64,000 nt of DNA from positions 47,724-111,723 of the forward strand of contig WQXU01000007.1 in the NCBI GenBank assembly GCA_009781635.1, given 5' to 3'. Source of the DNA: Treponema sp. (GTDB taxonomy: Bacteria; Spirochaetota; Spirochaetia; Treponematales; Breznakiellaceae). A model generated the notes under the pieces. It did not search any database and had not been told where the DNA came from. It saw only the letters and a program-made list of their open reading frames with translations. A program made the translations under genes and the position numbers. This document shows, piece after piece, positions 35,801 to 43,083 of the stretch (the first letter of the stretch is position 1; every line of letters begins with the position of its first letter).

Positions 35801-36269
35801 GTGTCTTATTTTTATATGCTTCAAATAACCATGCTGACGTCACTATATGATGGTGTTTTCGCAGTTCAATCATATTTTCCCGAGTAAAATCATCATTGAA
35901 TACACTTTCAAATTTTATATTAAAATCGTCTTCCGCTCTTTGTTTAACATTTGGAAACTTCCGAAAATCACATTGCATGCCGATATCATGCAAAAAAATA
36001 GATAATAATAGTATAAATATATCAATATCGCTAAGTATATCTGTGGTTTTTTCTTTAAATTCTGGTAAATCTTGTAATCTGGAAAGTATTCTAATTGAAT
36101 GATCATATCCATGTTCTGTATAATGATGAACTAGGCGAACCTCAGCCCATAAATCCTTTACATAACTTGCACAAGATTTTAACACTTGTTTGTGTTCTTC
36201 TGCTAGCCGTTTAAATAGATAACTATTTTCAAGTTCTGGATGATTAATTCTTTTTTGTTCTATTTGCAT
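32814..36269 (-). CDS. HD-domain plus P-loop NTPase protein, candidate defence effector
   Basis: A 1151-residue protein. The N-terminal HD-superfamily domain (about 40-240) has HYTEHGYDHSIRIL, FILLLSIFLHDIGM, KHHHIVTSAWLF and LRFLASLLRLGDELDIDE, with the H, HD and D metal ligands in order, resembling HD domains associated with bacterial conflict systems. A P-loop domain starts about 415 (FFTGYRGSGKTTLAKYIYD), with Walker B KIVYIFDNLDAID near 623, like STAND or AAA-type NTPases. The C-terminal 400 residues are helical and could be the sensor. The gene is single, very AT-rich, and lies between IS remnants and nucleases. No exact family was recognised. Confidence 0.7.
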   Translation of the reverse strand: MQIEQKRINHPELENSYLFKRLAEEHKQVLKSCASYVKDLWAEVRLVHHYTEHGYDHSIRILSRLQDLPEFKEKTTDILSDIDIFILLLSIFLHDIGMQCDFRKFPNVKQRAEDDFNIKFESVFNDDFTRENMIELRKHHHIVTSAWLFEAYKNKTPDTLHSILRDIKPEIISNVRKVCQYHSKMNIKECPVDYLGIKLRFLASLLRLGDELDIDEKRINSRTTEFFDIPDDSSLFWYLHKQTRIIYFEHKIRFNIILSSYDFNNYKDNFIEYLFNLYRKNEDVLHIIRASGLNYNFEDPADCVTKLDEQSNIPENIIKAIFTDNDKRMSPPSHDEGKIILSELNDSEWAEIFSKTELHIFLTCDPFPDPITNRNLSGRITYDLFFNEFHVMGLLTYKRLCLIAKVLDSITKNTIFFTGYRGSGKTTLAKYIYDIFEDHRKIPLIDADFKVDDKYFKEHLDDVVKEFERYFSESNKSRLKTKEKIKWINSHINKIESALKGRCFYFNFETDVNTYEPYPIENKLRFILGYVFENKVINNSIISHYVLNLLNDIYNKITPRINKFPSARKFLKFCVSQANKPYSFCKNEFNKYLKDTTIKDLMIAIMLLDMVKITYEQKAKQKIVYIFDNLDAIDDPMVTNNFLNKEYIEFVKEMSQILNFISSKVDIFKDSNFNFHEGYCCIFMMRDTTASIIGEHYIGRFDDFSENEDISIDVDKAKVLEVKSNYIMEKIKNVKPKIKNHILLIKSILEDSYSSATLAGLFNNDYIRFVRCLCEICNENDQLLTEYSEMQKYEAKFELKHSGFLRYGARGIVYRLIFEHFRNNRFTGKQDGYFEQIGIKFGNRVPEEYSLSRLILFYLFFHMPKHYKRLTNNTDGIVHLSNLVHEFEKALGLTEEKTIELLSDAIYGMYSLKTSDSWSHLVTFDSIHIKPGITKEAIKDILKKNINKNSGSVGKIAITCAGRAYVRIICSHFEFLAMRFVDTPHKTNSIKPLFYSKNMSYNRLHEKYRYEILLNDFYENIKKGLSTLGGIEVDMFKRLGEQGKDILESPFVYHAPQNKNTSMYHLERALHRMITYINCYRTWIIEIKQNDDKLFSHNEKITLILEKFVILLNDSKFSLRSKKIYDEYIKVINDIKENGYKYCEPIYIKMY

Positions 36270-36885
36270 GACATTATGACTCCAAATTAAACATTAATTC
36301 ATTATATTATATTGAACTTGAAAATGTCAATCATACATATTAATACTATCCATATAATAGTATTATCTTACGTTTGCAACCAGTTTTTAAGTCAGATTTT
36401 ATTTTGAAGTATAATGTTGTTCTTATATATGTTGTAACCGATTAGTTGTTCTAGAAAACTTACTTTTATGCTAACTTCTACTATCCTTAAGTTTATATAT
36501 CATTTAAACACAAAGAAATTACACATTTTAATCAAAACCTTTATCACAAAGAATATAAATGCAACAATGAAATGCATCGAACAAAAAGAAATCGGGGATG
36601 AAATTATAAACTTCCACATCTAATGGCTTCAAAAGGGATCATTGCAATTCACTTAAATACGGCTCAAATGATGTTAAAGGACTACGATAAAGACATTAGA
36701 TATATCATCTCAAGAAACTGTCGGTTGGAGATAATACCAACTAGAAAGTTGACTACAGAAACATCAGCGAACATTCAATGTTTATTCACTACTAAACAAG
36801 AAGTAACCGTAAAATAAACCATATCTACCGCTAAGAAAATAAATTCAATAAACTTCCAAAAAATACATTTATTTGGAGGAAAAGA
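36270..36885. other. AT-rich gap upstream of the IS66 remnant
   Basis: About 615 bp. The only open frame, 36623-36817 on the plus strand, shows no recognisable motif or ribosome binding site. The sequence may include the left flank of the IS66 element and the promoter of the HD/P-loop gene. Confidence 0.4.
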
Positions 36886-37181
36886 ATGCGTTACAGCAAA
36901 GAAGAAAGAACGATGTTACTGGAAGATTGGAAAGAGAGTGGAAAAAGCGCTTGGAAGTACGCAAAGAAAAACAAAGTAAGCTGGAAGACATTCAAGAGCT
37001 GGACAAAAAATAAACAGAGACAAAACCGTGTTTTGTAGAAGTACCGTCTCAGATTATGAAATCGCCAATGCGAATGCCGGAAATATTAATTGAAAAATGA
37101 GATGAAAAAATTCACATCCCTCTTTCAATCAGCAGCATCGAATTACACGCTGTCATTGAGGGGTTGGGAGCAGCGTTATGA
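36886..37181 (+). pseudogene. IS66-family tnpA remnant with frameshift and stop
   Basis: From ATG at 36886 (GGAGG upstream) the frame reads MRYSKEERTMLLEDWKESGK to KNKQRQN and stops. In another frame the protein resumes FVEVPSQIMKSPMRM, hits a TGA, then KIHIPLSISSIELHAVIEGL up to the TGA that overlaps the tnpB ATG (ATGA). This is the C-terminal region of IS66 accessory protein TnpA. It is absent from the ORF track because it is broken. Confidence 0.75.
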
Positions 37182-37525
37182 TAGTTGATCTTGGCAAAGC
37201 CAGAATATTCCTTCGTCTAAGAACAACGGACTTGAGAAAAGCTGTTAACGGGTTATCGGCAATAGTGCAAAACGATATAAAACAATATCCGTTCAGCGAC
37301 AGTGCCTTTTTATTCTGTAACAGGGAACGCAAGCTCTTAAAATCCGTATATTGGGATAAGACATGTTTTTGGTTAAGCCAGAAGAGGCTTGAAAAGAACA
37401 GGTTTCCCTGGCTTGCTGATAAAAATGAAGCAAGAGAGTTGACAGCAGACGAGCTGCGAATGCTATTTGCAGGAATAGATTTTTTCAAAGTGCACAAAGA
37501 AGTGTTCTGCAAAAAAGTAATATAA
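37178..37525 (+). CDS. IS66-family accessory protein TnpB
   Basis: A 115-residue IS66 Orf2: ARIFLRLRTTDLRKAVNGLS, then FLFCNRERKLLKSVYWDKT and a later FPWLADKNEARELTADELR. It is complete in length and overlaps tnpA by ATGA. The protein is required for IS66 transposition, but tnpA and tnpC on either side are broken, so this copy has no functional context. Confidence 0.85.
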   Translation: MIVDLGKARIFLRLRTTDLRKAVNGLSAIVQNDIKQYPFSDSAFLFCNRERKLLKSVYWDKTCFWLSQKRLEKNRFPWLADKNEARELTADELRMLFAGIDFFKVHKEVFCKKVI

Positions 37526-37615
37526 GAAAGAAGTCTGGTTTGATGTGATTGTATCAAATCAGACATACAAGAAAAAATATTTTATTAAAAAAAGATTGAC
37601 AGTTACGATCGTTAT

Positions 37616-38237
37616 GTGATAAAACAAGATATGCAAACCAGCGCAGTACAACTTGAAAAACTTGGTAAAGCCGCACTTATAAATTATAGTAAAGAATTAG
37701 AAATAAACTTTAACAAACAATATACAGAATTAAAAAACGATAAACAGCAGCCGTTATTTTACGAAGAACCTGAACAAGTAAACAAATCTGAAGAGAAATC
37801 AGAAAAACTGGAAGTCAAATCCCATACAAGAAAAAAGTACAGACGTAAACTTCTTGATCCTAATCTTCGCAGAGTAGAAAAAATTGTAGATATTCCTGAA
37901 GATGAAAAAACCACATTCAGCCGAAGAAGATGTAAAACACATTCGAAAATTGTACGAACTTGAAGATAAACTGCGAAAAGAGAATCTTGATGAAAATGAT
38001 TTTCTTTACAAGCGTAAAAAACAGGCGGAGCCTATACTTTCAGATTTTTGAATATGGCTTAAAAAACGAGCGAATGAAGTTCTTCCAAGTTGCAAGTTAG
38101 GTGAGGCAGTAGCATACACGTTGAAACAGTGGGATAAGTCAGTTGCGTATCTTGAAAAGTCCATATTTAACCCCAGACAACAACGCATGTTAGAACGCGA
38201 TAATTCCTCCTTCCTCTGTGTCATGGAGAATGTATAA
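37616..38237 (+). pseudogene. IS66-family transposase tnpC, internally deleted
   Basis: The GTG-started frame gives the leucine-zipper/linker part of TnpC (LEKLGKAALINYSKELEINF, SHTRKKYRRKLLDPNL, VEKIVDIPEDEK). It then jumps frame to VKHIRKLYELEDKLRKEN, KKQAEPILSDF, stop, LGEAVAYTLKQWDKSVAYLE and RMLERDNSSFLC. The DDE catalytic core between the zinc-finger region and this C-terminal third is missing, so transposition from this copy is impossible. Confidence 0.8.
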
Positions 38238-38268
38238 CCTGCTTCTGATTAGGCCTTTATTTGTATTA

Positions 38269-38412
38269 TCAAAATCTATGAGTTACAGAACCACCAATGT
38301 CTCTGATTTCACCGCCGTTTATTCTATAGACAACTTTATCATTAATATCCCTGATTTCATTGCCATTAATCCTGTGGGTAACATTACTTTAGACATCTCG
38401 AATATCTGCCAT
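38269..38412 (-). pseudogene. Relic of a short beta-repeat protein
   Basis: The minus-strand frame from ATG at 38412 reads MADIRDV, stop, then THRINGNEIRDINDKVVYRI, NGGEIRDIGGSVTHRF and a double stop. The repeated (Y/H)RING-EIRDI unit of about 16 residues resembles small beta-flower-type proteins. One nonsense codon near the start breaks it. It is too short for the ORF track. Confidence 0.45.
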
Positions 38413-38468
38413 AATTTACATTTCTTTTATTAAATTTTTTATATATCATTTTTCATTAATTTTTAATA

Positions 38469-38726
38469 TTATTCCACTTCTAATCCTAGGGTAATATTTG
38501 CCCATATATCAGTTACTTCTCCTGTTACAAAATTAATTTTTTTTCCTTTTCTTTTTGCATATCCCTCAATTTTTATTATCGAAGAATACTTATCACTAAA
38601 AGGTTCTGGCGAACAAACAAAAATATCTACATTTGTTTGATCAATTAATTTTTTTGTCTGTTCAACATTATTTTTATACATTTAGTTAGGGTCTACAATT
38701 ATTGCTATACGAACAAAACACATCAT
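38469..38726 (-). pseudogene. Unrecognised gene coupled to the Mrr-like gene, with early stop
   Basis: The ATG at 38726 overlaps the TGA of the Mrr-like gene (TGATG), so translation would be coupled. The frame reads MMCFVRIAIIVDPN, TAA at codon 15, then MYKNNVEQTKKLIDQTNVDI to 38469. Reinitiation at the ATG at 38681, immediately after the stop, could still give the 70-residue ORF listed in the track. No family was recognised; KIEGYAKRKGKKINFVTG suggests a small basic beta domain. Confidence 0.45.
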
Positions 38727-39535
38727 CAGATAAATGGATAGTCTGAACATCCATATTCTTTTTTGATATAAAATTTATTTACAAAATTATTCCAAGGTTC
38801 ATATGGATTTTGAGGTGTTATTTTAAGCATGTTTATTAAATCATCAAATGCTAATAATTTCATGTTATAATTTATTTGATTTTTTTCAGTTTGAGCTATT
38901 TCTGCTATTGCATCTTTTGTGTAACCTTTTGCAGTTGTTACAAATATTCCTTTTGGTATACCTTCTCTATATAAAACTCCATTAAGTTCTCTTACAAATT
39001 TAACAGTTTCATTTTTACTGATATTTTTTCTTCGTTTTACTTGAACCAGATAAGTATCATTATTTGATAAAATTAATTTTAAATCTATACCTTTATCTCT
39101 ACTTTGCCCTATATGTATAACTTCACATGGGGCATAATAATCTTTAAAACAATCACATATTAATTCTTCAAATTTTTGTGTATTCATTTCACCTATATCA
39201 CTAGGATATTTTAATAAATATTTTCTAATTAAATTAAGAGGAACATCTTTAGAATCCACATCATATTTCTTAAGCATTCCCGTAAGTAGAGAAGTACTAG
39301 CTTCTCTCTCACTAAAACCAGGAAATCTCCCATCAGTGTCCCATGCTATCCACCAACCACAATATTTGCATATCATTATTTCTACTGGATATCCAGTAGT
39401 ATAACTATATAATTCTATTCCACAATATTTACATTTAAATGAATGACGAACATACCTTATAGAGCCATCATAAGTGATGAGTACAACAGTTCCTTGCTCT
39501 GCCTCTTCATATCCTAAAATTGGTTTATCTCTCAT
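38726..39535 (-). CDS. Mrr-like restriction endonuclease with zinc ribbon
   Basis: A 269-residue protein. The N-terminal zinc ribbon has CKYCGIEL and CKYCGWW (residues about 33-62). From about 118 a PD-(D/E)xK Mrr_cat-type domain follows: NTQKFEELICDCFKDYY, GQSRDKGIDLKLI and YLVQVKRRKN supply the E, D and Q-K catalytic set, then GIFVTTAKGYTKDA. Mrr proteins cut modified or foreign DNA. The gene is coupled to a damaged small gene downstream and lies in the same island as the HD/P-loop protein. It appears intact. Confidence 0.82.
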   Translation of the reverse strand: MRDKPILGYEEAEQGTVVLITYDGSIRYVRHSFKCKYCGIELYSYTTGYPVEIMICKYCGWWIAWDTDGRFPGFSEREASTSLLTGMLKKYDVDSKDVPLNLIRKYLLKYPSDIGEMNTQKFEELICDCFKDYYAPCEVIHIGQSRDKGIDLKLILSNNDTYLVQVKRRKNISKNETVKFVRELNGVLYREGIPKGIFVTTAKGYTKDAIAEIAQTEKNQINYNMKLLAFDDLINMLKITPQNPYEPWNNFVNKFYIKKEYGCSDYPFI

Positions 39536-39654
39536 TTTTTTACACTATTCATTTTATCATGGTTTGAAAAAGTGTCAATGCTTTTATTCAGCTCCTATTC
39601 ATATATTTTAAATATTTCCTGAAATATCTTGACAAATGGCACATAACTCTTATA

Positions 39655-39818
39655 TATCGACAAATATTTTTTCCAGTGCGATCTTCAATTCTGGAAAAAT
39701 ATCAACGGTAACTGTGTCTGTGCCATTATATGTTTTTGCGGATATAACTTCTGCAAGTTCCCATTCTTTATATTCAGCATAAGTATAGTAACACTCTTCC
39801 CTTGGAAAAGCACCTATT
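39655..39818 (-). pseudogene. Second, deleted Uma2 relic (direct repeat copy 2)
   Basis: The sequence repeats the first and last parts of the Uma2 relic at 31782-32322 with about 374 bp of the middle missing and the start codon changed from ATG to ATA. Homology continues upstream to about 39925. With the copy at 31.8 kb it forms long direct repeats around an 8-kb island. Confidence 0.8.
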
Positions 39819-40041
39819 AATTACTCCCTATTAACAATTATAAACCATTTTTCTATCTTCGTCTATTTTTAATATACTCTTAAATGTGATTACACATAAC
39901 AAGGCAGCTTCCCTTCTATAAAAGAATGTGATTAAAATAATGCTAAGTATTTTTTTAAATGTAAGGAGCTGTTTGAAACACCTTTAACTATCATCATGTT
40001 TTTTTGGGAAACTGTTTTATTAAAAATCTCTAATTAATAAC

Positions 40042-41370
40042 CTATTCTATTGCTTTAATTATGTCTGGATTCACACCATAAAAACTCCAGATAGTTTTGT
40101 ATGCATCAACACTGCCTGCCGGAACAAAAATTTGCATATATAGATTATGATGTGAACCAATCGCTGGCGGCATTGCGGCAAGTATCGTTATGCTCGTTAA
40201 GCTGGAGCAACCAAAGAACGCATAATCGCCAATACTCGTCACGCTATTGGGTATCGTTATGCTCGTTAAGCTGGAGCAACCAAAGAACGCATAATCGCCA
40301 ATACTCGTCACGCTATTGGGTATCGTTATGCTCGTTAAACCAGTGCAACCATAGAACGCACTATTAGGAATATTATCCCCGCCTGTGATAACAACTGTTT
40401 TTAATGATGTTGGAACATCATAATTGAATAAATTATTTCCTAACTCTACATCAAGAAATGGTATCGTTATGCTCGTTAAGCTGGAACAACCAAAGAACGC
40501 ATAATCACCAATACTCGTTATAGGTACATATTCACCAGCATACAAATGATAAGCGGGTATATACACATCACCGCTGTCTACAGTTCCTCTTATGACGGTA
40601 AAGCCAGATGAAGGATCAAATACATATTCAAGTCCGGCTGTACCGGTTGCATATGAAAAAATACGGGTTTGTTCAAAAGTGCATGCTGAATATTGGCAAT
40701 GTCTTGTCTCTACTCCGTCAACTGTTTCAGTGGGAACTTGTGTTACAACCCATTCACCCCAGTTGTGGGCAGCATGCTGTATAATCCGTGTTTCTGATTG
40801 CGAACTATGATATATACAGGTTCTTGCTTCCAGACCGTCTGTTGTTTCTGTTAAAGGAATTGATACTGCCCAATTACCCCAGACATGCGCGTCAGGGTCT
40901 ATTGGAACACTGCGTGTTTCTCTATGAGAAGAGTTATGTGAGCACATTCTTGTTTCAACCCCTGTTGATACGCAGGTTGGACTTGTTGTCCGGAACCATC
41001 CTCCTCCCCATCCCCATGAGCAAGTGTGATTAAGCGCTATTATTATCCGTGTTTCTGTATGCGAACTATTATGCATGCAGGTTCCTGTTTCAAGGCCGTC
41101 TGTCGTTGCTGTTACAGGAATTGTTACTACCCAATTACCCCAGACATGCGCGTCAGGGTCTACCGGTACAAAACGTATTTCGGTATGCGAAGCATTACCC
41201 GCGCATATTCTTGTTTCTATGCCTGCTGTTATGCAGCTTGCGGAAGTTGTTACTGTCCAATCACTCCAGTCGTGCGAATGATTAATCTCTTCCAGATCAC
41301 AAGCGGAAAGGGCCATGGCGATTATTGATAAAATAACAATAGTTATAACCCATCTTCTTTTATTTTTCAT
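40042..41370 (-). CDS. Surface lipoprotein with Trp/Cys repeats and LRR_5 repeats
   Basis: A 442-residue protein. The lipobox lies at about 24 (MALSAC). Residues about 30-240 hold five units of roughly 42 residues with the pattern H.W..W.VT......G.ETR.C...SSH.ETR, each with a Trp pair and Cys residues. Then BspA-like LRR_5 repeats (LTSITIPNSVTSIGDYAFFG) fill 280-410, two of them encoded by identical 69-bp DNA. A Cys-free C-terminal part follows. It is presumably cell-surface exposed. A divergent XRE gene starts 199 bp upstream, as with the other LRR gene. Confidence 0.82.
   Translation of the reverse strand: MKNKRRWVITIVILSIIAMALSACDLEEINHSHDWSDWTVTTSASCITAGIETRICAGNASHTEIRFVPVDPDAHVWGNWVVTIPVTATTDGLETGTCMHNSSHTETRIIIALNHTCSWGWGGGWFRTTSPTCVSTGVETRMCSHNSSHRETRSVPIDPDAHVWGNWAVSIPLTETTDGLEARTCIYHSSQSETRIIQHAAHNWGEWVVTQVPTETVDGVETRHCQYSACTFEQTRIFSYATGTAGLEYVFDPSSGFTVIRGTVDSGDVYIPAYHLYAGEYVPITSIGDYAFFGCSSLTSITIPFLDVELGNNLFNYDVPTSLKTVVITGGDNIPNSAFYGCTGLTSITIPNSVTSIGDYAFFGCSSLTSITIPNSVTSIGDYAFFGCSSLTSITILAAMPPAIGSHHNLYMQIFVPAGSVDAYKTIWSFYGVNPDIIKAIE
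40182..40336 (-). repeat. 69-bp tandem repeats inside the LRR gene
   Basis: Units 40182-40250 and 40251-40319 are identical over 69 bp (one LRR of 23 residues). A third copy begins at 40320 and diverges after about 16 bp. Identity at third codon positions indicates recent tandem duplication. Confidence 0.85.
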
Positions 41371-41568
41371 ATAATACCCTTCCCGATATAAATAAATTTT
41401 TTAAAACATATCCAAACAGCTCATATAGCTATTAATCTCCTGGTTTTCAGGAATAAAACCTGTTTATATGTAAAACTATTCCCGCTATTAGCCTTAAAGA
41501 ATAATATATTATTCATATAGCCAATTTGTCAAGTACTTAAAAGCAATTATCTTATTCTTAAAGGCAAA
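41371..41568. promoter_or_regulatory. Divergent region of the LRR gene and XRE gene
   Basis: It contains CTATTAG (41485-41491), the perfect 16-bp palindrome GAATAATATATTATTC (41499-41514) and ATTATCTTATTCTTA (41546-41560), the last identical to sequence before the XRE gene at 5256. I infer an operator and promoter for both genes. Confidence 0.5.
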
Positions 41569-41913
41569 ATGGTTGAGAAAATGGAAAATATAAGGGTAAT
41601 TTTGGCAAATAATATAAAAGAACTTCGCCGGAAATGCGGTTTTTCGCAGGACAGGCTGGCTGAAATTGCCGGTATTTCATCGCAATATCTTGCAACTATT
41701 GAAACATGCCGTAAATTCCCGACACCAGAAGTTTTAGACCGCCTGGCAGCGGCTCTGGAAATTGAAACCCATGAACTCTTTGCTGCTTCCGCCTCACCTC
41801 AAATGGAATTGAAAAAATTACATAATGAAGTTCTGGCCGATTTGGATCGAGCGATAAACGAGGCTGTAGGTAAAGCAATTAAAGAACAATATAAATTCAA
41901 CAGGAACGGGTAA
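41569..41913 (+). CDS. XRE-family transcriptional regulator
   Basis: A 114-residue protein. Helix-turn-helix NIKELRRKCGFSQDRLAEI, then YLATIETCRKFPTPEVLDRL, then LAAALEIETHELFAA and a helical tail of about 40 residues. It is the third of the related regulators divergent from surface-protein genes. The start may be 41569 or the internal ATG at 41581; the first keeps the same N-terminal length as the TTG-started paralogue at 5256. Confidence 0.8.
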   Translation: MVEKMENIRVILANNIKELRRKCGFSQDRLAEIAGISSQYLATIETCRKFPTPEVLDRLAAALEIETHELFAASASPQMELKKLHNEVLADLDRAINEAVGKAIKEQYKFNRNG

Positions 41914-42012
41914 TTTTTTCATGCGAACAATATAGCATGCCGTTTTTTAATTATTTTGATAAATAATGATACAAAAATGATTTTTTATTCAAATAGCACG
42001 TGACACATATCT

Positions 42013-42027
42013 CTATACATTGTATAG
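42013..42027. promoter_or_regulatory. Operator-like dyad before dinJ
   Basis: CTATACATTGTATAG is a perfect inverted repeat around one central base, 33 bp upstream of the antitoxin ATG. RelB/DinJ antitoxins autoregulate through such dyads. AAGGAG precedes the ATG at 42061. Confidence 0.5.
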
Positions 42028-42060
42028 TATATGATATACAAGTAGTAGAAGGAGTATGAT

Positions 42061-42315
42061 ATGGCACAAGTCAATATTCGGATAGATGACGATCTAAAAA
42101 CTCGCGCTGACAGTATTTTTGAAGAATTGGGCTTAAATATGACGACCGCTTTTACAATGTTCGTCCGCCAAACAATCAGGCAGGGTGGTATTCCTTTTGA
42201 AATTACGACAAGGACAGACCCTTTTTACAATTCAGAAAACATGAAAGTTTTGCGTCAATCTATAAAAGAAGCCAATGAAGGGAAACTAACAACTCACGAA
42301 TTGATAGAAAAGTAA
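42061..42315 (+). CDS. dinJ: RelB/DinJ-family antitoxin
   Basis: An 84-residue protein: VNIRIDDDLKTRADSIFEEL, GLNMTTAFTMFVRQTIRQGG and IPFEITTRTDPFYNS are the standard RelB/DinJ ribbon-helix-helix and toxin-binding parts. AAGGAG lies a few bases upstream. It is intact although its toxin gene, starting 3 bp downstream, is frameshifted, so it may act only as a regulator or anti-addiction module. Confidence 0.88.
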   Translation: MAQVNIRIDDDLKTRADSIFEELGLNMTTAFTMFVRQTIRQGGIPFEITTRTDPFYNSENMKVLRQSIKEANEGKLTTHELIEK

Positions 42316-42318
42316 ATC

Positions 42319-42581
42319 ATGGAAAAAACATGGACAGATAAAGCCTGGAAGATTACCTTTACTGGCAATCACAGGATAAAAAAACATTAAAACGTATAAA
42401 TCTGCTTTTGAAAGATATTGACCGCAACGGTAATGTCGGAATTGGTAAGCCTGAGCCATTAAAATGGGATTTAACAGGCTGGTGGTCTCGTGAAATAGAT
42501 GATGCAAATAGATTAATATATCGGATTGAAAATAATAAAATTGAAGTCTCTCAATGCCGTACTCATTATAGGGACAAGTAA
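42319..42581 (+). pseudogene. yoeB: YoeB/Txe-type toxin with one-base frameshift
   Basis: ATG at 42319 opens MEKTWTDKAWK and then runs out of frame to a stop after 24 codons. Restoring one base at about 42348 (TGG-GAA expected) gives EDYLYWQSQDKKTLKRINLL, NGNVGIGKPEPLKWDLTGWW, SREIDDANRLIYRIE and QCRTHY, a complete 87-residue YoeB family member with the catalytic E, R and terminal HY. It is either a real inactivating deletion or a sequencing error. The cognate DinJ-like antitoxin is upstream. Confidence 0.85.
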
Positions 42582-42727
42582 AATATTTTTATTATAATTT
42601 TTTTAGAATAACTTCCCGTGCCACGAAAAGTACAGAGCGATGAATAAACTTGCGTACAATAATATTTTTTTCAGATAGGGAATATTTGCCTTTATTTTCG
42701 GTTATTTTAACAGAATTTAACGTGTTT

Positions 42728-42792
42728 ATTACCGTACGGTAATAATTATTGAAATTTCAATCAAAAACGGCTTTTTATTACCGAACGGTAAT
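42728..42792. promoter_or_regulatory. Pair of TTACCG-type palindromes between convergent genes
   Basis: ATTACCGTACGGTAAT (42728-42743) is a perfect 16-bp palindrome; ATTACCGAACGGTAAT (42777-42792) is the same except for the central pair. They are 49 bp apart by start. Both flanking genes end here, so a promoter operator is unlikely. No T-runs follow. Confidence 0.55.
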
Positions 42793-42828
42793 TTTGAATA
42801 GAAATAAATGATAATAGATAGCGCTCTT

Positions 42829-43083
42829 CTAAATCGAAATCAAATCTGGTTCATCTATTATTGGCGGCGCTTTATACAATTCGTATACATAACCTGCGCT
42901 TTCTCTGTAAAGAAGAGTGTCATAATTTAAAAGCCTTTTATACCAAATTGAATTATAGAATTTTTCAAATGCATCTAATAATTCTATGTTTTCATTTTTT
43001 GAAATAAAATGAGCAACAGCCCCTGTAATATATTCTATCATAAATTGCCTTTGCTTTTCTGTTTTTACTTCATCTGACTTCAT
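42829..43083 (-). CDS. Small protein of the DUF3990 operon
   Basis: An 84-residue protein. RQFMIEYITGAVAHFISKNE is helical, and FYNSIWYKRLLNYDTLLYRE followed by SAGYVYELYK resembles a motif common in small partner proteins of toxin-like loci. It overlaps the DUF3990 gene by 14 bp and is third in the operon. Possible antitoxin or accessory protein; the function is not established. Confidence 0.6.
   Translation of the reverse strand: MKSDEVKTEKQRQFMIEYITGAVAHFISKNENIELLDAFEKFYNSIWYKRLLNYDTLLYRESAGYVYELYKAPPIIDEPDLISI

Noticed and set aside
36623-36817. 64-residue plus-strand ORF
   Set aside because: No family, no ribosome site, in decayed IS-flanking DNA; not called as a gene.
40788-41328. 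Plus-strand ORFs across the Trp-repeat lipoprotein gene
   Set aside because: Repeat-derived shadow frames of the minus-strand gene.
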